Below the pieces are notes generated by a model. It saw only the letters and a program-made list of their open reading frames with translations, made no database searches and was not told where the DNA came from. A stretch of 64,000 nt of DNA from positions 63,616,648 to 63,680,647 of the forward strand of contig OX104115.1 in assembly GCA_944474755.1 (NCBI GenBank), given 5' to 3'. The stretch is from Limnoperna fortunei. Its lineage: Eukaryota > Mollusca > Bivalvia > Mytilida > Modiolidae. The translations under genes and the position numbers were made by a program. Positions 1 to 10,777 of this stretch are shown in pieces; the stretch's first letter is position 1; each line of letters begins with the position of its first letter.

Positions 1-1429
1 AATCTGGCTCAATTTTGATGTTATTTCACAGTTATCTCCCTTGTCCTGCTTTTTTCGTGTGCTGTGTTTCTTAATACATCGTTTTCAAGATAGGTAGTTA
101 GATTTATTTTATCATGTGATTTATTGTATCACTTGATTTTATTTAGGGCACTTTCCTCTACATCGTGCGAACAGCATAAAACGGAATAAAACTTGACTAC
201 CTTTCCATAAATTTAATTTTATTTTAACACATAATAGGCTTTGCAACCCTGGCACAACAAAACATATGTTTCGTTTTGCATCGTCTTTCTTACGCTGCCT
301 CATTCATAACAAATGTTGCCATTTTAAACTAAAAGTGCCCTAAATTTTTTATAATGTCACCTGATCAGCATTACTATTTCCACCTCCTTTAACGAGAGCA
401 ATTATGTCTTGAAAACAATGTATAGTCTGTACAGTATTTTTAGCACCTGAGTAGCATCAAAAAACCGGAAAAGAGAAAAACACTGCAGAACACAAAATTT
501 AATCATGTCTTAAAGGTATCACAAATTTAAACAAATCATATGAAAAAACTGAAAACATTTATCATTCAACTAATTTTAAATAACCCGCAGAACTTAAAAC
601 AGTCGATACAGACTCCTGTTCTACACCGAAAGAAGATGTTAGTTAAATCATAAAATTTTCATTTATTGTTTTGGGCATTAAGTTGAAAAAGGTTGTTTTG
701 TACCAACAACTCACAGAAGAAAAAAGGTACCTTTTTACATGACATTTTCAATGTTTGTATCGCAGGACAGAACTTCACAACATCTGCATATGACATCTCT
801 TGCACTGGTGGTTCAACAAGGTCCAGAATCATGGTCAAAGTGGCCTTCAGTCTGAGCTTAGATAATCTTCTGTAGGAGTAACCTGCAATAAAATGCTTCT
901 CGACTTTTTTACTTTTTAGTGCAATACTATTATTAAATTAATACGTTTTGTTAGGTAACGAAATTCAATATAATACACGAAAGGAAGCTATGAACAATTA
1001 TAACAAAAAACCTAATATTTACAATCAAATGTATCCCTCTACCCTAACGGTAATTAATAAAAGAAAAACAAACAAATACAAAACTCACTATACACAATAC
1101 TATATAAACTGTAAAGTAAACAAACCAATATGATTAAAATAATTTGCTTCAGAACGATAATTTCCAATACACACAAAATATATACACAATTTGGATGCAA
1201 GTTCTATATAAAACAAGTAATTATATGTAAACTGCTATTTCTAAATAAGATTAATAGCGTTAATTATTTTATATCGCTTTCTCCTTCGCAAGATGGATGC
1301 TGATGTAAGCTGATACGGATGTTGTGATTTATAACGACCACGATGGGATACATATAGACGACCAATGGAAACCGCCGTCGCATCCTTAACTTATTTAAAT
1401 ATTATTATGGTCATGTGCAGAGAAATTCC
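1..1429. other. AT-rich non-coding stretch, no gene seen
   Basis: I see no splice-bounded exon, RNA gene or recognisable repeat here. The open frames at 693-875 and 948-1133 are short, of AT-driven composition and resemble nothing I know. From about 1430 the sequence becomes recognisable as LINE. Confidence 0.5.
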
Positions 1430-2540
1430 CATCGCACCTCTGCTATTATACGTTAACAGTCTGTCCTCTACCAGAAAAAAAATTAGATTAATTATAATGA
1501 ATTTTTTGTGGAAAGGAAAAACACACTTTTAATTATTTTGTTTCAGAAATTGTACAAATGGATTTGCAACATAATGTTGTTTACGCCTATTTCAATTCAA
1601 AACAATTAAAGAACTTACCGCCATTTTATAGAGAAATGTTTTTAGCTTTTTATAGATTGAAATCCAACGTAAAATTCAACATTGAGGCACAGCATGTATA
1701 TGAAAATCCTATTTTTTGTAATCCTTCCATTCAGTATAACGGGAAATCCTTGTTGTTTTCTGAATTTATTGCTGCCGGTATAACACAAATCAAACATTTA
1801 TGTTATGAAGTAATTCCCGGGTTTTTATCTCCAAACGCAATTGTTGAAATTGTAAAAGAAAAATTTCCCGAAATACAAATCTCCGATGTTAAAAATGCCT
1901 ATCAAAAAATTTTGAATGCAATTTCGAACGCGTGGTATGAATATCTAAAAATGAAAAATCCTGTTAATATCAAAAAGACTCCAGATATTTCGTTAAGTGC
2001 TAACATCCGAGTTATAAATATCCAAAGTGCGACGTCGAAAATATTTTACGATTTTCTTCTGAATGATTTTTTTGTCGCGCCTACATCTGAAAATTTTTGG
2101 CTGAATAAATTTCAATCAATAGAATTCACGCGGGTCTACTCGATTGTTCATCTTCCCTTTTTACCCCCAGATATTCACTGTTTAAATTACCGGCTTTCCA
2201 TGAACGCTATTTTTACATTAGAAAATTCTTTCGGATGAATAAGGTTGACAGTGATTCGTGCCTATTATGTAGTTTACACGTAGAAAACTTAGACCACATG
2301 TTTCTCACTTGTGAAAAATTTCAAGGTTTACGTGTACTTCTAATTGATATATTACACAACTGTCTTATTATTAGTACACCTGTCAACATTGTCATACCTG
2401 AGTACACACAACTAATCCTCTTAGGATGGCCATTCACAAAACAAAACACACACTTACCTATCAATTTCTATTGGATTAATTTTATTTTAGGAGTTGCAAG
2501 ACTGGTTATTTATAAAGGAAGACAAATGAAAAGTTTTTGA
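1430..2540 (+). mobile_element. 5'-truncated L1/Tx1-like LINE, C-terminal end of ORF2, frameshifted
   Basis: Around 1495-1530 the translation reads MNFLWKGK, the block found just after the reverse transcriptase thumb of L1/Tx1 ORF2 proteins (usually F-x-W-x-G-K). A 226-residue frame (1558-2238) follows with LPPFYREM and ENPIFCNP, matching the family pattern of a proline/aromatic block followed by N-P-x-F. A -1 shift at about 2225-2238 moves the frame into 2235-2540, which carries CLLCSLHVENLDHMFLTC, the C-terminal CxxC...H...C zinc-knuckle-like motif of this LINE class. The N-terminal endonuclease and catalytic RT core are absent, so this is a dead 5'-truncated insertion. Family naming rests on motif memory; the exact clade could differ. 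Confidence 0.75.
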
Positions 2541-2711
2541 TAACAAAGAAATAAATTTAAAACGTTTTTTCATATAGAACTGTGTCCATTTGCTTTTGAT
2601 TATTTTCCATGTGATCAAATCCCCAATTTCGTAGACTATTCTCGTTTAATTATTCAAAGTTAAACCAAAACTCTAAACAACTTGAAGCAATATTTTTAAA
2701 ATTTATTTTTT

Positions 2712-3202
2712 TTATCAGAATTCTGATAATGCATTCTAACTCATTTTGCATTTCGAATTGATTTCTTATATTTAATGTTAACAAAGTAGCATAATTCTAA
2801 CAAGTGCCTAACAGAAATCCTATCCTAACGCTTATCAGAATTTTGATAAAGAGGGTTCTGTTTTTAACGATTGATAGAAATATAGAATATAATTTTGCTT
2901 ACTGATTTCTGGAAGTACAAGAGCCTCATAGTAGCAGAAATATAACATAGACTTTTTAATTATCAGAATTCTGATAAAAAGATGTCATGACAGTAGGTAA
3001 GTTAGCTATACCGAATCTTATCAGAATTCCGATCACGTAGGCATACACTGCCAATCAATAAAATCAGACATTAATTCAAATTATCAGAATTCTGATAACA
3101 AACTCTCACAGTAAACGAGTTAGCAAAACCGAATATTTTTTTTTCGGAATTCTGAAAATCCATTCAATCCGCCATTAACTTAAATTATCAGAATTCTGAC
3201 AA
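2712..3202. repeat. Cluster of seven EcoRI-centred 18-bp palindromes
   Basis: The palindrome TTATCAGAATTCTGATAA or a near variant occurs at 2712, 2832, 2960, 3018, 3081, 3141 and 3185. Spacings are 120, 128, 58, 63, 60 and 44 bp. Intervening sequence is also partly repeated (GTTAGC...ACCGAAT before the copies at 3018 and 3141), so this looks like a diverged tandem repeat of roughly 60/120 bp whose palindromic core is better conserved than its flanks. Confidence 0.75.
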
Positions 3203-3560
3203 ACGGCTGTATCTAGTCTTCGTTACAGCCCGGGATGTAACGGTGATACAGCCTGATCAAAAAGACTCGAATTTCCATATATCGCAAAACAAATGCATTT
3301 ACATATATTGAAAGTTAATTTTGTTTTGTCAACTATTAATTCTGTTGGTTTTCTTATGTGTTAAATGAAATGAAAGTAATCGTAACTTGTGTGTAGTCCG
3401 TATCAGAATTACGGACATCTAATGGACCAGATACGGACCGTTATCTTGTTAGAGCCCTCACCTTTTGCTCGGGCTGTAACGGATAAACAGTCCGTATCTG
3501 TTCCTTCGCCCGTAATTCTGGATATGGTCCTACATACAAGTTACTATTACATAATTTTTT
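3203..3560. repeat. Foldback element, copy 1
   Basis: A GC-richer block (GGCTGTATC...TTACAGCCCGG...GGTGATACAGCC) is followed by an AT-rich linker and then an imperfect palindrome at about 3386-3545. Its arms run from AACTTGTGTGTAG...CAGAATTACGGAC to GTAATTCTGGATA...ACATACAAGTT. The same layout recurs at 3661-3935 and 5038-5530, so it is a dispersed or locally duplicated non-autonomous element with no coding capacity. Confidence 0.7.
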
Positions 3561-3660
3561 CATCACTTTTCATATCAATGATGTAACAAACCATTCAATT
3601 GGATAATTTGCAGTCTGCATTGTAAGCAACAGTTGATGTGCTTTGGAATAAAAGATCAGC

Positions 3661-3935
3661 AAACGGACTGTATCCAATCTTTTGATACAGCCCGGCTGTA
3701 TCGGTGATACAGCCTGATCAAGAGCTGATTCAAATTTCCATATGCCACTAACCATGCATGTACATATATTGAAAAGTTCATTTTGTAAACTATTAAACGT
3801 ATATTTGTGTTCTAATTTGTTCAATGAAATAAAAGTAAAATATCAGGATTACCTACTTCTGAAGGACTTGATACGGACTATTTATCTGGTTACAGCCCTC
3901 GCCTTTCGCCCTACACACAAGTTACTATTACATAA
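3661..3935. repeat. Foldback element, copy 2 (partial palindrome)
   Basis: It repeats the copy at 3203-3560: GCAAACGGACTGTATCCAAT, GATACAGCCCGGCTGTATC, then the AT linker, then GAAGGACTTGATACGGAC and ACACAAGTTACTATTACATA. The right arm is shortened, so the large hairpin is incomplete. Confidence 0.65.
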
Positions 3936-5037
3936 ATAAACTGTACATTTCCCAAGTGTCAAACTGCAATTTATATATGATATATCATAAATCAAAGTAT
4001 AAATATACAGGCGTATGCGTCAAAACAGATACCTTCGATATTCATCTGTAAAATAGGACAAATTTGTTTCCCTTCTCTGCCAAGTCATCAGAAATTTGTC
4101 CGGATGAAATTTTGCTCATTTTGGAAAACAACTGTCGTTGACAGACTGGGCACATTGGGTCAGACGCTTTTATAGCATTTACTTAGAATTCCTTGATTAA
4201 ATAACTAGCATTTGACCACTGTCATCGTTCACCTCTTCCTTTATTGTGCATTATTTTGAAAATTCTTGTTTCTTACTTCCTTCTTAAACAGTGCACTTAT
4301 TACGTTTAAAACGCCCTTTATATACAGAGACGGATCAAACACAAATGTCTTCATTTAAATTGACGTTTATAAGACAGCACAACGAAACTCAAAAATGCAC
4401 AGAAAAAACAAGAAGTGTATAACCTTTTAAATTATAGAATTTATCTGTACAGCCACAGAAAGTACACTTTAATAAACCATGATGTACGCATGCATTCTTT
4501 CGTGGGAAATTTCTGGCATTTTTTGTGTCACAGGGTAGCTACTTGTTGCTTAATTTCATAAACACTAATGTTCCTATAGTCATATTTATTATATGCTTAT
4601 TTCCAATATAATAATTATAAATACACGTCCATTCACTTTCATTCTATTTTCATACCAAGGTACCTCAACTTTCACTGAACTCGCAAACACATAAATTAAG
4701 GCATGACATTATTTATTTCGACTGAGGCAGAAAGATCCGAAGATGACCAGGTGGTAGACAAAGCCAAATTTTCTAATGATGTGTCCGACACAGGCCATTT
4801 AAACAATTAAATTGATAGATACTGTCTGGTGGTCTGTTATTCTTATCAAACAATTATCTAACTATTGCCTTCATCAGATTTGTGATAATTATTGACAATT
4901 AAATTTATGTGATTTTACTTTTGCTGTATTAGCAATTATTTCATATCAATAATGTAACAAACCATTCCATTGGATAATTTGCAGTCTGTATTTTAAGCTA
5001 CAGTTAATGTGTTTAAGAATAAAAGACTCAGCAGGGC
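3936..5037. other. Non-coding stretch, no gene seen
   Basis: I find no exon, RNA or repeat I can name. It separates two copies of the foldback element; the end of the stretch (about 4940-5037) already resembles the flank of copy 2 (TTCATATCAATAATGTAACA, compare 3567-3586), suggesting that the duplicated block is larger than the foldback itself. Confidence 0.45.
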
Positions 5038-5530
5038 TGTATCAGCAAACGGGCTGTATCCAATCTACTGTTACAGCCCTAAGTTTGATACAGCCCTGGC
5101 TGTAACGGTGATACAGCCCGACCAAAAAAAGATTATTTGAATTTTCAATTTTCATGTGCCACAAACAAATGTAAATAGATTGCTAATTACTAAACAAAAT
5201 GTAAAACATGTAAAATATCAACAGAACATATTATTTAGCACAAATGCTAACAATTACAGGTAAACAAAGTTCATTTTGTCTTGTATACTATTGAACTTGT
5301 TTGTTTTCTAATGTTTTCAATGAAATAAAAGTATTAGTAACTTGTGTGTATGGCTGTATCAGAATTACGGACTACTGAAGGACCCGATATGGACCGTTTA
5401 TTTGTTACAGCCCTCGCCTTTGGCTCCGGCTGTAACAAGATAAACGGTCCGTATCGGGTCCTTCATCAGTCCGTAATTCTGGATACAGCCTTACACACAA
5501 GTAACTATTACATAATTATTTTGTTTCTTA
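5038..5530. repeat. Foldback element, copy 3 (most complete hairpin)
   Basis: The palindrome at 5339-5508 is nearly perfect over about 80 bp per arm: AACTTGTGTGTA...GGCTGTATCAGAATTACGGA pairs with TCCGTAATTCTGGATACAGC...TTACACACAAGT, and the inner arms pair GACCCGATATGGACCGTTTA with the copy at about 5435-5460. It should fold into one long hairpin. The upstream TACAGCC-rich block is shared with the copies at 3203 and 3661. Confidence 0.75.
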
Positions 5531-7782
5531 AATAATTTGACTATTGTGTTTTGTGGACATAAATATAGTTTATCATATCCGATTTAAAATATACTATTTA
5601 CGTGATTCTAAAAAATGGGGGGTGTTAAAAATAAGCAGAAATAAATATGTACTTCTGTAGGCAATAACGTGTATTACAAACTTCAAAATAACATTCATCT
5701 TATGTTCGCATATGAAATTTGGGGTTATACATGTAATTAAAATTACACAGATCCAATGATTCGATATTCAGGAATAAATATACAATATAGGTTTTTATAT
5801 CAAGACTTAATATGGATCGGTAGACAATTTTTTTGGCTGAAAAGCATTACTGTTGTGAATTTTATGCATATTTCTACAATAAATAAAATTTAAAAACAGT
5901 CGCTTAAACTTAAACTTAAGAAATATATTATTCCATAGTATACTGACGCACATTTTTGTTCATTTTACGGGCAATTATTTAACGCAGCGACCATAGCCAA
6001 GAGGGCTAGAGCAAGTGAAAGATTAAATTTGAATTATATTAAAGAATTTGATTATTTTTCTCATTTCTGTTCAAATTGCCAAAAATGCTGAAGTAAGAAT
6101 ACTATATCCTGATTCATTTTAATTTTTTTTTTGGGGGGAGGGGAGGGGTGGGGGAACTGCGCCGTGTGTGTCCAACACCAACTAGTCATACTTAGTAGTG
6201 GGTTTATAGGTCTTTGTGGGATGTTATTCAAATCTTGAAGAAGTGGCAATAGACTAATTAAATGTTGTACGGGACAAGTTCACGCTTTCCTATGGTCTAG
6301 CTCATCCTATAAATGTTTGATTGGGGTACAAAGACAATAGAAAAGATGACTAGTTTAAATTGAAGTATGCAACCAATGTATTTGCGTTGTCGACGTCGTG
6401 ATGTAAGTTGCGGTTCATTAAACGGACGTCATGACATCACCTGCAACTCCACAAACGATTTCTGATCGTGCATGTACATAGGTAAGGGAACATGAAAAAA
6501 AACATCTCTTGCTGTTGCCGTGGCTGTCTGAAATCGGCTACAGCGATAGACAAAATGCATGCCGAAATTTTGACGTCTGATATAACATGCTGAAGTCTGC
6601 TCCTGAAACGATCAGCTATTTTTCTTGTAGCTCTAAGACGTCTGACTAAGCGATAACCGTTGACTTATGAACTCCATATTGTTGTGCTATGCGAAGTTGC
6701 GATTGACCTTTTAAACTCAGATGCGCACTTAAAATAGCAGAAATGAAATTAATTCAACTGAAAAATTATGTAATTAGCAACGAAAAGAGTCAATTAGGAC
6801 ATAACATGTATAAACCAAACATGCAGGTCAATCACATTCGGAGCTTCTTCTTAAGAGTTTAGTGGCTTCTTTGTACCCGTTGTTTTTTTTTCGCCGTTTT
6901 AAACTTTTTTGGCGAAATCAAAAGAAATAGACACGGTAAAGAGTTAAACCGCTGAAATCAAATGTTTGGTGCACGCTATATAATTTATCATACTAAATTC
7001 ATTCATAACCCCATTTTAAAGGTCGTAAGGTTCGTGAGCCATGTGCCTGAAGGGTTCCAAATGCCAATAAACGCCATCTATGCAGGACAGAACGTAATGT
7101 AAGGTAAAATTGAAAACGAAAACAAATTTCATTAACATCTGGAATGCAATACAAAACAGAACTATGTGTATGAACAACATTTTTAGACTGAAAGTATTTC
7201 CTTCCAAGTATCATTACGAATAAAAAAAACCAGTAATACTGTGTTGGAATGCCAGCACAAATCGGCCAAAAATCCCAAAATCTTCATGGAACGTATTTCT
7301 TTGAAATCGGTACATTAAAATAGGTCTTGATAAAAAAAATCGTTATACATTAAAGAATAATACAGAATATGCATTCAACTATTATAAAATGAAAAACGAA
7401 ATAAAACTTTTTGAAAAATATTTTACAAAATACAATCCTATTTTACAATATCATGAACATATAAAATAATCATTAATCTATAACTAAGTGATTTTCGTTA
7501 AAAACATAGAACATACTTTTTATTATTATGTATATTAGGAAAGACAACTCTTGTTTGTTCGCTAAAACATAAAGCAATATATGTGTAATGGTTTTTGTTT
7601 ATTTGTTTACATTGTGCTTGTGAAGTTGTTTATAATAAAACGTAAAATAAAATATATTTAGTAAAGACACTAACAAAATAGGGGTAAATTAACACTATTG
7701 TTTTCAAATAGTGAATGCGGTGTTTGTACCCATTTCACTTTTATTGGAAATATTGAATAAAATTTTATATAAATGAAAAAAA
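5531..7782. other. Non-coding stretch with one G-rich tract
   Basis: No exon with splice signals or family similarity is visible on either strand. Minus-strand frames at 6999-7214 and 7016-7207 overlap one another and look like chance frames. The only notable local feature is the G tract at 6133-6154. Confidence 0.45.
6133..6154 (+). other. Potential G-quadruplex motif
   Basis: Four G runs of 6, 4, 4 and 5 separated by single bases (GGGGGGAGGGGAGGGG then TGGGGG), directly after a T tract. This fits the standard G3+N1-7 quadruplex pattern with the shortest possible loops. No gene nearby gives it a context. Confidence 0.7.
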
Positions 7783-7834
7783 GTATCCCCGCCTGTCACG
7801 CGGGAGACCGGGGTTCGATTCCCGGCCGGGGAGG
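7783..7834 (+). tRNA. tRNA-Asp(GTC) 3' part, truncated
   Basis: GTATCCCCGCCTGTCACGCG contains the anticodon arm with anticodon GTC. It is followed by GGAGACCGGGGTTCGATTCC and the acceptor strand CCGGGGAG. The D arm and 5' acceptor strand are missing; the sequence upstream is A-rich. It therefore cannot fold as a whole tRNA on its own. A matching 5' part lies downstream at 8346-8371. Confidence 0.75.
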
Positions 7835-8034
7835 ACATTATTTTTGACTCTTTTAACATTCTTTTCATGCTTGTAAAACACCAAGCAGCGAAATGGTTTA
7901 TTAAAAACGAACATAATATGTTCAACACTTTTCACAAAATGATCTGATAATTTTTTTTTGCCTTTGCACAAGGTAGGCTATTCTAAAATCTATACGCATT
8001 AATATTTAGGAAGAAATGGGAAGCAAAAACGATC

Positions 8035-8108
8035 CGAGCCTGCCAGGATTCGAACCAGGAATCTTCTGATCCGTAGTCATACGCGTTATCCGTTGCGCCA
8101 ACAGGCCC
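8035..8108 (-). tRNA. tRNA-Arg(ACG)-like sequence, probably decayed
   Basis: Read on the minus strand, GGGCCTGTTGGCGCAACGGA starts the molecule, the anticodon loop is CTACGGA (anticodon ACG), and the T arm is CCTGGTTCGAATCCTGG. The acceptor stem pairs GGGCCTG with CAGGCTC with one G-T. Defects: one extra base between acceptor and D stem, an A/G mismatch in the anticodon stem, and a T/T mismatch in the T stem. It resembles metazoan tRNA-Arg(ACG) closely, but with three defects it is more likely a pseudogene or SINE head than a working gene. Confidence 0.65.
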
Positions 8109-8345
8109 ATAGGCACAACAGCCTGAAATTAAGCATTTATACGTAGAGCGATGAGACCCAGGTTTTATGACGACTATTTAGCTGGTTGTATATCGATAGC
8201 ATTTTAAAACTTAGTTGTTTCTGCTGCAAAACACAGCAACTCCATTTCTTTAATATCTAAGAGCAGGCGGGAAGACAGGGCCAATGCTTTCTTTGTGTAC
8301 TGCTCCGTCAGGTTTATGTGGTTAAAATTATCAAAATCGGTCAAG

Positions 8346-8371
8346 TCCTCGGTAGTATAGTGGTTGGTATC
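8346..8371 (+). tRNA. tRNA-Asp-like 5' part (acceptor strand and D arm)
   Basis: TCCTCGGTAGTATAGTGGTT then GGTATC matches the 5' half of tRNA-Asp, including the A-box-like TAGTATAGTGGT. The sequence departs from tRNA after GGTATC. TCCTCGG is complementary, with wobble, to CCGGGGA at the end of the piece at 7783-7834, so the two halves could form one acceptor stem although they are in permuted order 512 bp apart. Confidence 0.55.
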
Positions 8372-8660
8372 GTGGTATGCAAACATTAAGTTTTTTAGTG
8401 AAAAACTTGGTTTAAATTTAGCACTTTGTAAAAAACTCAGTAAAAATAAATTCAAAATTTTACTTAAAAAATGTATCAAAACTGATTTTTTAACACATTG
8501 GAGCCATCAAAAAGACTTAATAAAAAAAGATGATCACAGTAAATTGAGCAACTACTTTAAATTTAAACATAATTTCACTTTTGAAGATTACTTCAATATT
8601 AAGAACAGAGATAAATAGAATGGCATGTTAAAAAATAGGTTCTTTCATACGTTTTGGGGA
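8364..8660 (+). mobile_element. LINE ORF2 C-terminal scrap
   Basis: The frame 8364-8618 contains FLTHWSHQ, KLSNYFKFK and FTFEDYFNI. This follows the pattern in the C-terminal part of many bivalve LINE ORF2 proteins: F..W......KL..Y...K..F..E.Y. After the stop, a shifted frame continues with RFFHTFWGK. It starts at the tRNA-like half and has no RT core, so it is a relic. A minus-strand frame (8204-8479) covers the same bases and I consider it a shadow. Confidence 0.4.
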
Positions 8661-8661
8661 A

Positions 8662-9233
8662 AGACCGGTTGATCTTTCACGAGTGAAAGAAATAAGAACG
8701 TTGTTATGGAAGCATAACAGCGGAACGAGCCAAAAGACAAAAATTTCTATCACGAGTGAAAGTTCAAACTTTCTGAGGGATATTTCTCATTGCCAATTTG
8801 AAGCCTATCTATATTTACAATTCTCAACCATCAGATTCAAATGTAATATTTGATTTTCCCATAAATAAACTTGTTTCCTAACTGTAGACAAAATCAACAT
8901 CCGTCTTAACTTGCAAATTAAATAATTTTAGGAGAATTTAAGATTTTAAATAAATTTTAGTTCGGCTTGTGAAAAATATTAATGATGCCAATTAACGCAA
9001 TGATGAGAGTAACTACTACATCCGTTCTTTTATGAAATAACGACCACCCAGTCAAAAAAATATATCAACCACCCACTTCCCATACAAAAATTCTTTTTCT
9101 ATATATTCAATACTGAAATTGCTTGATATAAAGATATAACGTAAATGAACACATGCTAAATTATGAAAACTTAGTATATAAACAGTCATAGTTTCAAGAA
9201 GTACATACATCCCTTGATTAATGAAAAGTCTTA
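8662..9233. other. Non-coding stretch with a small dyad
   Basis: No gene seen. CTTTCACGAGTGAAAG at about 8676-8691 is a perfect 16-bp palindrome and TCACGAGTGAAAG recurs at about 8750. Otherwise AT-rich and featureless. Confidence 0.45.
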
Positions 9234-9450
9234 TTATTTTAAATTTACAAATTTAAAATTCGATTTCTTGTAGAGCGTTTTAGTTGTGCGGGGTTGTGCT
9301 TCTAATGGTTGTGGGATTGGACGAGGAGGTGGTGGAGGTAGTGCAAGAAGGGATGATGGATTTAGATTACTGTTCATTTGTTGGTTCCTTCTAAAAAAAT
9401 ATAGCACTGTAATTGCTAAAGTTGTAATAAACACAACACTTTTAAACTGT
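9234..9450 (-). CDS. Candidate terminal exon: transmembrane segment plus proline-rich tail
   Basis: After an acceptor (TTATTTTGTAG) at 9451 the minus-strand frame reads QFKSVVFITTLAITVLYFFR, a hydrophobic stretch of about 15 residues stopped by Arg-Arg. Then NPSSLLALPPPPPRPIPQPL and a basic end, with a stop at 9234. This is the layout of the last exon of a single-pass membrane protein with a short cytoplasmic tail offering polyproline (SH3/EVH1/WW-type) ligands. I do not recognise the gene. A Thr/Ser-rich exon upstream at 10113-10329 on the same strand would suit its ectodomain, but the phases do not join directly (0 against 2), so at least one exon is missing or the model is wrong. Confidence 0.4.
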
Positions 9451-10112
9451 CTACAAAATAACGAAATTAAAATTCACTTACTGCAACTTTTTCTTTAATT
9501 TTATTTCATGAAATTTGAAATATAACATGCTCACTGCTTGATTTACCAGAGGCTGTCACATTGTTTCCCTCATTTGTTTTTTTTTGTCTTTATACTGTTC
9601 AGTTTTCTCTAAAGCACAATCCAAGAACAAACATTTAAACTCCTCATTACCACCAGCCCTTAAGTATATTATAGTTTCATTAAGAATTATTCCGATGCAG
9701 TTGACACATTGGTAATGAATCTTTGATGTTTGGTTATAAAATATTGCATGTTTTTAGATTGTATTTAAATTTAGACAAAAGTACTATTATTCCAAATCAA
9801 ACAAAATCTCTAAATAAATACACAAACCACGGCAGTGCCAATTTCTACTGTAAAATATTAAGCTTTTACCTGCAATGCTAACAGCTGTGCCAGGGTGTTG
9901 TATCCTTAAATTACTTTTTTAAAATTCATGTCAATAAAGAAAGAAGTCTCTTTGAATAAATTTGATATTTTGTCAGTTTTCAAGAATCTGTAGAATATAA
10001 TATGAATAAACATGAATAAAAAAAAATCTGCATGAATATATTGAGTTAGTTATAAATTATGATATTAAATTATTAGGGGAATTTCTTCGCATAAATATTC
10101 AGTTTAACTTAC

Positions 10113-10329
10113 AACAATTGCAGAGGGTGGTATGGTGTGACTAGTAGGCGTTATAGGGATGTCTCTATTGATGGTTATCTGAACCCCCTCGTGAATACTA
10201 GTTGTCGAACAAGCCTCAAGGGTTGTCTGAACCCCTTAATGTATACTGTCAGATGTTGAAATTGTCTCAAGGGTTGTCTGAACACTCTTAGTTGTCGAAT
10301 TGGTCTCAAGGATTGAATGCTTACTTGTA
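10113..10329 (-). pseudogene. Candidate Thr/Ser-rich tandem-repeat exon, with an in-frame stop
   Basis: On the minus strand a frame between a possible acceptor (CTCACCAG) and a consensus donor (GTT|GTAAGT, at 10112) encodes repeats around VQTTLEACSTTS and VQTTLETISTSDS, rich in Thr and Ser as in mucin-like stalks. The DNA repeat unit is about 60-66 bp. One codon that is GAG in a sister repeat is TAA here (about 10236), breaking the frame. So it is either a pseudo-exon, a polymorphic null allele, or not coding. It lies upstream of the membrane/proline-rich exon at 9234-9450. Confidence 0.35.
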
Positions 10330-10443
10330 ACTGGTGAGATTTGTAGATAAATGTATGAATATAAAAATGGACACTATATACTTAACCATTTTTGAGAAAT
10401 CATATGTAAACATTGTTACTGTTTAATACATCCTACATTTATT

Positions 10444-10696
10444 GTTTGTTTTTTTTTAATGTTGTTTAACGCCACTTTCAGCAATTTTTCAGCTATATCA
10501 TGGCGTCCAGTTTTTATTGGGAGAGTACCCGGAGAAAACCCCCGACCTTCGGTAGGAAAAGGGCAATGCTTGTCAGTTAAGATTGGAGTGAAGCGCACCC
10601 TACCCACAGTAAGGATCGAACCCGTAATATCGGTGTTGACAGACCACGTGATCAATAGTAGACAAACTACCTTAACCACTCGGCCACTAAGGCCCC
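10444..10696 (-). mobile_element. tRNA-derived SINE with 15-bp target duplication
   Basis: On the minus strand the head GGGGCCTTAGTGGCCGAGTG GTTAAGG holds a Ser/Leu-tRNA-like A box and GGGTTCGATCC is the B box. A conserved body (GGGTTTTCTCCGGGTACTCT...GAAAGTGGCGTTAAACAACA) ends in an A-rich tail. Identical 15-bp copies of CATCCTACATTTATT flank it at 10429-10443 and 10696-10710. The perfect target duplication implies a fairly recent retroposition by LINE machinery. The frames called on both strands here are SINE sequence, not genes. Confidence 0.9.
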
Positions 10697-10777
10697 ATCC
10701 TACATTTATTTCATGAACATTCATAAACATGTAAATGAGTAAATGAAATGTTAGTTCACTTTATTTTGTCTGTTTGT

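Noticed and set aside
2712..3202. CRISPR-like array (regularly spaced palindromes)
   Set aside because: Spacings are irregular, repeats diverge, the genome is eukaryotic and no cas genes are present.
8204..8479. 91-residue minus frame opposite the LINE scrap
   Set aside because: The plus strand fits a LINE C-terminal pattern better; the minus frame is probably its shadow, though I am not certain.
10416..10730. Open frames on both strands over the SINE
   Set aside because: The segment is a SINE with target duplications; the frames are incidental.
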